From NCBI GenBank assembly GCA_002401045.1, contig NVSA01000012.1, forward strand, positions 14,440 through 19,762: DNA of 5,323 nucleotides, written 5' to 3'. This stretch comes from Paracoccaceae bacterium (lineage in GTDB: Bacteria; Pseudomonadota; Alphaproteobacteria; Rhodobacterales; Rhodobacteraceae). Shown here piece by piece: positions 1 through 4,545 of the stretch (its first letter is position 1; each line of letters opens with the position of its first letter). A model generated the notes under the pieces. The model saw nothing but the letters and a program-made list of their open reading frames with translations. It made no database searches and was not told the origin of the DNA. Made by a program: the position numbers and the translations under genes.

Positions 1-1143
1 CCCGATTAAATGGCCAATACGGTCGCGTGAATTGGCGGGCGGAACAGCATCCAACCCTATTATGCCAAGCGATAATTCAGGATAATGAAGCGCAAAATGA
101 AAGGCCGACGCAAAACCTGTCGCGTGTGAAAATAAGCGCAGGGGCCCAAGGCCAAGATGATTTACCAGCGCTACATAATCGGATGTATTCTGGGATAGGC
201 GATCCGTGTCTTGAGCTGTATTTAATGTTGAACCCCCAAAACCTGCCCGTGACATCGAAATTATTTTAATGTTGTTTTTAGCTAGGTAAGGCGCAATGTC
301 TTGCGGCAAGTGGCGACCATGTAAGAAGCAATGGAAGAACAAAACTGGGCGTCCATTCATGGGGCCGTAAATTGAATAGGCTAGGGTGCGACCGTCGGGT
401 AATTTAAACTGGGCACTTTGCGGCGTTGTTTTCTCTTTGTGCTCAATACCCGCACTAGCAACGAATTTTTCTAAACGATTTATTTGCGCCTGAATTTGTT
501 GTTGCCCCGATGTGCCCAGCTTTACAGCAATGGATTTCAACTGGGACTTAATCGTCTCAGGCGACTTGCCCAAACGTTGTGCTATCTGCGTGGTTTTCCC
601 ACCCCGTGCAATTTCGTGGATAACCATAAATTCACTGTGGCTTAACCCCAAATCAGACTTCATTAATGCCTCGATTGAGCCATGCAATTGTTGTTCGTTA
701 AACCACAGACGCAGATGATTTAAATTGCTATCGCGCACCATCAGACACAGATGTGTTTCGCCCGTAATAGTGGTATATTTAAAGAGTATGTTTTGATCTT
801 TAGAACACAGAAACACATCTAGTTTTTGCCCCGTTTCATCTGCGATTACCCCGCCCAACGCGACCGTAATCGCGGCTAATGTATCGACGTGGTTTTTCGT
901 GAATGGTATTTCTAAATCAGGGGCAGTTTGACTATTAGACGGGCTTTGGTCTGATTTAATTTGGTTTTCCAAGAGCTTAAGAACATTTTGCGAATGTTCT
1001 TCTAAATCACTGAAATGTAATTCATTATCTTCATCTGACAACCATTGGCCAATTGTTTCAATCATCAATTCTGTATGCTGTGGGTCCGATAGGCATTCAT
1101 ATAAAAACAACAACGTTTTTGACAGGGAGGTTGACGCGTTCAT
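1..1143 (-). CDS. LuxR-type regulator fused to an alpha/beta-hydrolase domain (3' end outside window)
   Basis: The frame is open from ATG at 1143-1141 to the left edge: 381 residues, C-terminus missing. Residues 1-35 resemble the 'L-Y-x-x-L-x-D-P' opening of many LuxR-family regulators. Residues about 83-152 look like a small sensor domain of unknown type. Residues about 165-212 are a LuxR/GerE helix-turn-helix (pattern I-A-Q-R-L-G-K-S-P-E-T-I-K-S-Q-L, then V-K-L-G). From about 245 an alpha/beta-hydrolase fold begins: L-P-D-G-R-T-L-A-Y, a strand ending F-F-H-C (271-272) where H-G is usual, and S-R-A-G-F-G-G (298-304). The nucleophile elbow at 339-343 reads S-H-A-T-G, against the usual G-x-S-x-G, so the catalytic Ser is apparently Ala341. 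This suggests a cytoplasmic transcription factor whose hydrolase-like domain binds a ligand rather than cleaving it (inference). The start overlaps the stop of the SGNH gene (ATGA), with an AGCAGG Shine-Dalgarno-like stretch 7 nt upstream, implying translational coupling. The HTH and fold assignments are firm. Ligand and target are unknown. Confidence 0.85.
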   Translation of the reverse strand, partial: MNASTSLSKTLLFLYECLSDPQHTELMIETIGQWLSDEDNELHFSDLEEHSQNVLKLLENQIKSDQSPSNSQTAPDLEIPFTKNHVDTLAAITVALGGVIADETGQKLDVFLCSKDQNILFKYTTITGETHLCLMVRDSNLNHLRLWFNEQQLHGSIEALMKSDLGLSHSEFMVIHEIARGGKTTQIAQRLGKSPETIKSQLKSIAVKLGTSGQQQIQAQINRLEKFVASAGIEHKEKTTPQSAQFKLPDGRTLAYSIYGPMNGRPVLFFHCFLHGRHLPQDIAPYLAKNNIKIISMSRAGFGGSTLNTAQDTDRLSQNTSDYVALVNHLGLGPLRLFSHATGFASAFHFALHYPELSLGIIGLDAVPPANSRDRIGHLIG

Positions 1144-2129
1144 AATAAAGCCTGCTGAATGGACCGCCTAAATGCCTGCGCTGCTTGGCGGTATCCATCA
1201 GAAGACAGATGTATTTCATCATGCCATGTAGGGACAGAATTTTGTGATATTCCGCGCAGATCAACACGCTGAAGCTGGCCGCCATATTCAGCAGATAAAT
1301 CCAAAAGAGATTGGTCAAACTGGTCGATAATCTCAGCACAAATTGGCTGCCATTTGGTGGGGCAAACCTGTGCGTCCTCCAAGACCTGACCCAGCCAAGC
1401 TTCGCCCTTTTGGGGATGCGGTTTATCATAGCTGTGAATGAAAATTTTCAAACGTGGATTATGGGCTAAGGCGGCATCAATAATATGGCGAAACCCGGTA
1501 ATAACTTCGGTTTTTTTCCTGTTGAGCTGGGCTTGGTTAATCCCACTGGCAGCATCTGTATTTTCCAGAACCTTTGGGAAATCATCGCCAATCATTTCAT
1601 TGCCGCCGCCTGATAAAATCAAAATATCGGCCTGCGTGTAATCAAGGCTCCAAAGCAGTTCATCCAGTTTTTCGGGCTGTCCCATATCACTGACATCATC
1701 GCCAGGGCAACCAATACAAAAGGTAGGAAAATGCTGTGCAAGTTGGCGACCAAGGTCTTGAATAACGAAAGGAAAGGACACCCAACTATCCCCTTGAACC
1801 ACAATTTTCGGGGTTGTTAAGGTTTTACATGCCGCTTCATAGCGTTGGTTACGGATGTAATTATCGAGCCCGCTAATTGCCCGAAAGGAGACGCCTTTTA
1901 GACCTTCAACACGTTCACCAACGGGTTTTTTGGATTGTTTGGCTTCAATTTGATCCAAAAACCCCAGTCGAAAAGCCCGTCGTGCAACGACTTCATAAGT
2001 TTGACGTGCAAGACTGTTGGCCGCATCAAAATCAGCATCCCGCACCATATCCATGATCTGCTGAATGATGGGATCAAAAGATGCGTAATCCTCTAATGTT
2101 ATTGTATCAGTCACCGCCGTATTCGCCAT
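1140..2129 (-). CDS. SGNH/GDSL-family hydrolase, cytosolic
   Basis: This is a complete gene of 329 residues. SGNH hydrolases cleave esters or acetyl groups with a Ser-His-Asp triad. Block I is V-V-Q-G-D-S-W (nucleophile Ser115). Block II is probably P-G-D-D-V-S-D (Gly143). Block III is S-G-G-G-N-E (Asn177), with Glu where GxND has Asp. Block V is W-H-D-E-I-H-L-S-S-D-G-Y (Asp304, His307), so all four family residues can be placed. Residues 1-105 form a mostly polar, helix-prone extension rich in charged residues that I do not recognise. There is no signal peptide or membrane segment, so the protein should act in the cytoplasm, unlike many secreted GDSL esterases. The start at 2129 has a GGGG-containing Shine-Dalgarno-like stretch about 5 nt upstream. 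It is the first gene of a two-gene unit and its TGA overlaps the ATG of the LuxR/hydrolase fusion. The substrate cannot be read; an ester, acetylated sugar or signal molecule are options. Family confidence is high, specificity unknown. Confidence 0.88.
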   Translation of the reverse strand: MANTAVTDTITLEDYASFDPIIQQIMDMVRDADFDAANSLARQTYEVVARRAFRLGFLDQIEAKQSKKPVGERVEGLKGVSFRAISGLDNYIRNQRYEAACKTLTTPKIVVQGDSWVSFPFVIQDLGRQLAQHFPTFCIGCPGDDVSDMGQPEKLDELLWSLDYTQADILILSGGGNEMIGDDFPKVLENTDAASGINQAQLNRKKTEVITGFRHIIDAALAHNPRLKIFIHSYDKPHPQKGEAWLGQVLEDAQVCPTKWQPICAEIIDQFDQSLLDLSAEYGGQLQRVDLRGISQNSVPTWHDEIHLSSDGYRQAAQAFRRSIQQALL

Positions 2130-2150
2130 AAATACCCCATCTTATTACTT

Positions 2151-2179
2151 TTTCTACGCAACAAGTGCAGCTTTGGCAA
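2151..2179 (-). promoter_or_regulatory. Candidate sigma70-type promoter of the SGNH/regulator unit
   Basis: On the minus strand TTGCCA (2179-2174; 5 of 6 to TTGACA) and TAGAAA (2156-2151; 4 of 6 to TATAAT) are separated by 17 bases. A start of transcription near 2144 would leave a leader of about 15 bases before the ATG at 2129, which still holds the GGGG ribosome-binding stretch at 2138-2135. This is a pattern match by eye in an AT-rich spacer, so it is only a candidate. Confidence 0.4.
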
Positions 2180-2196
2180 ATTAGAAACCAAAAGCT
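2169..2196. promoter_or_regulatory. Imperfect inverted repeat over the -35 box, possible operator
   Basis: AGCTTTGG (2169-2176) and CCAAAAGCT (2188-2196) are complementary except for one extra A, with 11 bases between the arms. The left arm covers part of the proposed -35 box (2174-2179) of the SGNH/regulator unit. A dyad placed there could be an operator for the unit's own LuxR-type regulator. It could also be a chance hairpin in AT-rich DNA, or a leftover of the repABC region. Confidence 0.3.
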
Positions 2197-2214
2197 ACAG
2201 GATATGTTCACTAT

Positions 2215-2286
2215 TTATATAACATGATCGTAAATATCAGGGCAAGCTTTCAGCATCAATCCCAGCGGTACATTAGGTTCACTGTT
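2215..2286 (-). pseudogene. repC: repC remnant (replication initiator of repABC plasmids, C-terminal-region fragment)
   Basis: About 23 codons, reading N-S-E-P-N-V-P-L-G-L-M-L-K-A-C-P-D-I before ending in TAA at 2217-2215, resemble the stretch 'P-L-G-x-V-L-x-A-C-P-E/D-I' before the conserved C-terminal domain of RepC. The piece lies directly after the repB remnant, where repC belongs in an intact operon. Intact RepC is roughly 400 residues, so almost everything is lost, including the DNA-binding domain and the origin inside repC. The match is short and recalled from memory. The order A-B-C strengthens it, but it is the least certain of the three pieces. Confidence 0.5.
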
Positions 2287-2511
2287 TATAGCCTCTCGAC
2301 TATTTCTAGCCAACGATCCCGACCCACATTTGGTGGACCCCGATGGCCTCATCACTTCTACAGGAATACGGTCTACAATTGACAGCATCCGCGAAATCAC
2401 TGTTTTATCAATGAACAACGTCGCACAAATTGCTTTGCGATCATAATCCGCATCGCGCATTTGACGTGCAAAATTTGCTTTTTCGACAAAGCTTAAATCC
2501 TTACGGGCCAT
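2286..2511 (-). pseudogene. repB: repB remnant (ParB-like partition protein of repABC plasmids), frameshifted
   Basis: RepB is the centromere-binding partition protein of repABC replicons, normally about 320-350 residues. Here only the central ParB-type helix-turn-helix part survives: A-R-K-D-L-S-F-V-E-K-A through S-R-M-L-S-I-V-D-R-I-P-V-E-V. The typical continuation is then spread over three frames. E-A-I-G is read from 2350-2339 and P-N-V-G-R-D-R-W-L-E-I-V-E-R-L from 2333-2289. One base is therefore missing near 2351 and another within 2338-2334, after which TAA (2288-2286) ends the frame. The uninterrupted frame from ATG 2511 runs to 2215 and would give a 98-residue protein, but its tail from about residue 54 is out of register with RepB. 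The N-terminal ParB domain is absent, so A-R-K-D-L-S-F follows the repA stop almost directly. A non-functional relic is the best reading; expression as a small HTH protein cannot be excluded. Confidence 0.8.
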
Positions 2512-2514
2512 AGC

Positions 2515-2649
2515 CTAACGCCCCCATGCCTGTTGAATAAGGTACTCTATCTCGCCGTTGACCGCATTGAGCGATTCAATCGCACGCTCATAGGTCGCCC
2601 TTGTGAACTGGTTCTTTTCAACCTCATAAAGTGTCTGTTTGGCGACCCA
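2515..2649 (-). pseudogene. repA: repA remnant (ParA-like ATPase of repABC plasmids), 3' end only
   Basis: The last 41 codons before TAG at 2517-2515 read Q-T-L-Y-E-V-E-K-N-Q-F-T-R-A-T-Y-E-R-A-I and continue to E-I-E-Y-L-I-Q-Q-A-W-G-R. This is the typical C-terminus of RepA, the Walker-type ATPase that partitions repABC plasmids and represses their operon (normally about 400 residues). Upstream the resemblance stops around 2641-2649, and the same frame meets TAA at 2667-2665, so the ATPase domain is gone. The stop codon sits 3 bases before ATG 2511, the native repA-repB spacing type, so this junction was inherited from a real operon. There is no start codon in frame; this is a fragment and not a gene. 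Confidence 0.72.
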
Positions 2650-2724
2650 CCTATTTAGCGTAATTTAATGCATCTCAAAAGGGTTTCGTGTAAGGAAGAA
2701 TTGGGTTTTGCCCAATACTGGCTG

Positions 2725-2752
2725 TTGTGAAACAGCGTCTCAGGGGTAAAAT
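2725..2752 (+). promoter_or_regulatory. Candidate sigma70-type promoter of the TRAP operon
   Basis: TTGTGA (2725-2730; 4 of 6 to TTGACA), 16 bases, then TAAAAT (2747-2752; 5 of 6 to TATAAT). It would give a leader of about 170 bases before dctP. A second, weaker pair lies closer to the gene: TTGATA (2843-2848) and TATGAA (2864-2869) with 15-base spacing. Neither is proven; the choice is by eye. Confidence 0.3.
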
Positions 2753-2804
2753 GGACGCAATACGTGCCAATTATGAGATATAACCTAAATCATCTCTTTT
2801 TTTC

Positions 2805-2819
2805 GCTAAATGCATTAGC
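2805..2819. promoter_or_regulatory. Near-palindrome, possible operator
   Basis: GCTAAATGCATTAGC is a perfect 14-base palindrome (GCTAATGCATTAGC) apart from one extra A. It lies about 110 bases before dctP, between the two candidate promoters of the TRAP operon. Transporter operons of this kind are often controlled by a ligand-responsive repressor, so an operator is plausible. No regulator for it is visible in the window. Confidence 0.25.
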
Positions 2820-2916
2820 AGGATTTGCGCCATATTCCATACTTGATACATACGCGGGTCACTTATGAATGCAGGACTAGAATCACTGCTCAAGCATTCA
2901 CATCCGTTAAACACTT

Positions 2917-2922
2917 GGGAGG
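2917..2922 (+). promoter_or_regulatory. Ribosome-binding site that fixes the dctP start
   Basis: GGGAGG lies 7 bases before ATG 2930. It selects this codon over an in-frame TTG at 2825, which has no comparable site and would put 35 unrelated residues in front of a proper signal peptide. Confidence 0.85.
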
Positions 2923-2929
2923 AATAACC

Positions 2930-3925
2930 ATGAAACATACAAGAAATTTCAAACGTATATTGGGTGGCGTGGCTTTGGCCGCGATTGCCGCGACAACAAC
3001 AATGGCGAGCGATTTGCGTTTGGCTAACTTTTTGTCACCGAACCACCCGTATGAGCAACCTGTCTTTAAGGCCTTTGCGTCACGCGTTGCCGAGCTTACA
3101 AATAACAGCCTTAGCGTTGAAGTGTTTAGTGGCGGTGAATTGGGGGCAGGTCCCGTTGAGCAATATAACCGTGTTGTGGACGGCGTTGCGGAATTTGTTT
3201 TTACATTGCCAGGTTATACCGCCTCTAACTTTCCAAAAACATTGTTGATGGAATTACCAGGTGTGATTGATGAAGCGACGGGCACCCAGGCGCTTTGGAG
3301 TGGTATTAAGCATATTGAAGACGAATATCGCCGCACAAAATTGGTTGCGATCTGGACGAATGGTCAGAACGTTTTATATTCAAAGAAGCCAATTAACAGC
3401 ATCGAAGACATGGATGGCCTAAAAGTACGCGTGCCATCACGCAATGCGGGTGCTTTGGTTGAAAGCTGGGGCGCGACTGCGGTTTCAATGCCTGCGCCTG
3501 CGATTTTTAACGCCTTGCAAACAGGTGTGATTGATGCGGCTTTCATCGACAGTACAGCGACGAATGCGTTTAAATTAATCGATGCGGCGGACTATATCAC
3601 AACAGGTATGGCGAGCAGTATCTCACCCTTTGTGATTTTGATGAACCGTGATGCATTTGAAGATCTTTCAGCGGATGAACAAAAAGCAGTTGAACAAGCG
3701 GGTCGTGAGATATCCATGACTGCCAACACTGTTCAATTGGCAGGTGCTAAAGCAGGTTTGGAAAAATTTGCAGCCGCTAAAGGCAAACAAGTCATCACAT
3801 TATCAGCTGAGGCTGCTGCCAAGTTTGATGCAAACGTCGGCGATGTTGTGCAAAACATTGTCAGCGCGTTGGAAGCGGACAAACCGGGTGCCCAAGCATT
3901 CGTTGATGCGTTACGCGCAAACTAG
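2930..3925 (+). CDS. dctP: TRAP transporter substrate-binding protein, DctP family
   Basis: This is a complete gene of 331 residues, the usual size for the family. It is the periplasmic receptor that captures an organic acid and delivers it to the DctQ/DctM membrane complex. A Sec signal peptide is clear: positive M-K-H-T-R-N-F-K-R, a hydrophobic alanine-rich core, and likely cleavage after T-M-A at residue 26. Family signatures include L-A-N-F-L-S-P-N-H-P (31-40), F-S-G-G-E-L-G (66-72), M-D-G-L-K-V-R-V-P-S (161-170) with Arg167 at the position of the conserved arginine that binds the substrate carboxylate, and F-N-A-L-Q-T-G-V-I-D-A-A (193-204). The start at 2930 is chosen from the GGGAGG site and the signal peptide. 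The gene is first in the operon and is followed by a strong hairpin, which should favour production of the receptor over the membrane subunits. The substrate is not readable; a carboxylate is likely from the conserved arginine. The symbol is used in the family sense. Confidence 0.93.
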   Translation: MKHTRNFKRILGGVALAAIAATTTMASDLRLANFLSPNHPYEQPVFKAFASRVAELTNNSLSVEVFSGGELGAGPVEQYNRVVDGVAEFVFTLPGYTASNFPKTLLMELPGVIDEATGTQALWSGIKHIEDEYRRTKLVAIWTNGQNVLYSKKPINSIEDMDGLKVRVPSRNAGALVESWGATAVSMPAPAIFNALQTGVIDAAFIDSTATNAFKLIDAADYITTGMASSISPFVILMNRDAFEDLSADEQKAVEQAGREISMTANTVQLAGAKAGLEKFAAAKGKQVITLSAEAAAKFDANVGDVVQNIVSALEADKPGAQAFVDALRAN

Positions 3926-3929
3926 ACAC

Positions 3930-3971
3930 AAACAACCCCCGCGTAGTCTGATGCCTGCGCGGGGTTTGTTT
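3930..3971 (+). terminator. Intercistronic hairpin/partial terminator between dctP and dctQ
   Basis: Arms 3930-3943 and 3958-3971 pair over 14 bases with one mismatch (C3936/T3965). The stem continues inward by G-T, A-T and G-C pairs to an 8-base loop at 3947-3954. The GC core (CCCCGCG/CGCGGGG) is followed by TTTGTTT on the plus strand, and AAACAA precedes it, so it resembles a bidirectional rho-independent terminator. The stem begins 5 bases after the dctP stop. Because dctQ and dctM follow on the same strand with no clear new promoter, it probably allows read-through. It would both limit downstream transcription and shield the dctP message from 3' decay. Confidence 0.8.
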
Positions 3972-4035
3972 CAAGGAAGCTTTTGAATGTATTGTTGTAA
4001 GATCGAGGCAATACATGCTGGGAGGCATAGCGAAC

Positions 4036-4545
4036 ATGAATTCTATAAACACAGGGCGTTTCCATCAGTTTTATGCGTGGCTGAGCAAAGGGGTAGGGGC
4101 ACTTGCAGGGATTGCATTGCTTATCATGATGTCCGTTGCATTCATCGGCGTGATTATGCGCTATTTCTTTAACGCGCCAATTTTAGGCGGCAATGAAATC
4201 ATTCAGGTTTTATCTGGTGTGACGGTCATGATGGCCATTCCTTCTGCCGCCGCGCTGGACAGTCATATTCGTGTTGATGTGCTGGACAACTTTATCGGCA
4301 AAGTCGGGCGGTTTATTGGCGATGTTCTCTCAAGGGTTTTGGCGATTATTGTGCTGAGTTTACTGGTGCAAAAAGCTTACGCTAAAATTTGGGACGCGCT
4401 GAAATACGAAGACACCACCAATCTTTTACAAATTCCAATTTGGCCAATCTATGTCGTGATCACGGCGGGTATGGCCATATTCGTGTTTATTTTAGGGGTC
4501 GAACTTGCGGCCATTATTCTACCGAGAAAGAATTCAAATGTCTGA
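4036..4545 (+). CDS. dctQ: TRAP transporter small membrane subunit, DctQ family
   Basis: The protein has 169 residues from ATG 4036. It is the four-helix inner-membrane subunit of the TRAP permease, which partners DctM. Hydrophobic segments lie at about residues 19-42, 54-72, 92-115 and 135-160. Family landmarks are R-Y-F-F-N-A-P-I-L-G-G-N-E-I (42-55) after helix 1, the loop H-I-R-V-D-V-L (77-83) after helix 2, and L-Q-I-P-I-W-P-I-Y (131-139) before helix 4. The start is chosen because GGGAGG (4020-4025) lies 10 bases upstream. An in-frame ATG at 4015, preceded by GAGG at 4005-4008, would add seven residues and is a real alternative. The gene lies 110 bases after dctP beyond the hairpin and overlaps dctM by 8 bases (ATGTCTGA), so the two membrane subunits are probably made in step. 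Length and topology fit the family; nothing is missing. Confidence 0.9.
   Translation: MNSINTGRFHQFYAWLSKGVGALAGIALLIMMSVAFIGVIMRYFFNAPILGGNEIIQVLSGVTVMMAIPSAAALDSHIRVDVLDNFIGKVGRFIGDVLSRVLAIIVLSLLVQKAYAKIWDALKYEDTTNLLQIPIWPIYVVITAGMAIFVFILGVELAAIILPRKNSNV

Larger units (their letters stand above)
2651..2929. other. Gene-free leader/promoter region upstream of the TRAP operon
   Basis: No convincing coding frame is present on either strand. The stretch is AT-rich and lies between the end of recognisable repA homology and the dctP start. It holds a promoter-like pair (2725-2752), a small TTGGG/CCCAA hairpin (2701-2715), a T-run (2797-2803), a near-palindrome (2805-2819) and the dctP ribosome-binding site. 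One end of the event that removed repA probably lies near 2641-2667. Confidence 0.6.

Noticed and set aside
27..718. Two short plus-strand open frames (27-269 and 512-718).
   Set aside because: Both lie antisense within the LuxR/hydrolase fusion, whose full-length frame and clear domains explain the DNA.
1097..1429. A 110-residue open frame on the minus strand overlapping the end of the SGNH hydrolase.
   Set aside because: It lies in another frame of the block V-coding region and the start of the regulator, and its sequence has no family features.
1438..1804. Short frames at 1438-1641 (plus) and 1619-1804 (minus).
   Set aside because: They are shadows of the SGNH hydrolase coding sequence without start signals or recognisable motifs.
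2215..2511. A 98-residue open frame on the minus strand that could be called a small intact HTH protein.
   Set aside because: Its first 53 residues are an interior piece of RepB and the rest is out of register or RepC-like. It is flanked by a repA fragment, so a pseudogene fits better.
2701..2715. TTGGG/CCCAA hairpin.
   Set aside because: A five-pair stem with no T-run or neighbouring site; expected by chance at this length.
2775..2803. GAGAT/ATCTC stem followed by seven T, resembling a terminator.
   Set aside because: The stem has only five mostly weak pairs around a 12-base loop, and no gene ends upstream on the plus strand.
2825..2929. In-frame upstream extension of the TRAP binding protein from a TTG codon.
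   Set aside because: It has no ribosome-binding site and would bury the signal peptide. ATG 2930 has GGGAGG at ideal spacing.
2964..4172. Short alternate-frame or antisense stretches at 2964-3248, 3364-3546, 3744-3986, 3861-4052 and 3987-4172.
   Set aside because: They overlap dctP, the intercistronic hairpin or the dctQ start in other frames, with unlikely compositions and no ribosome-binding sites.
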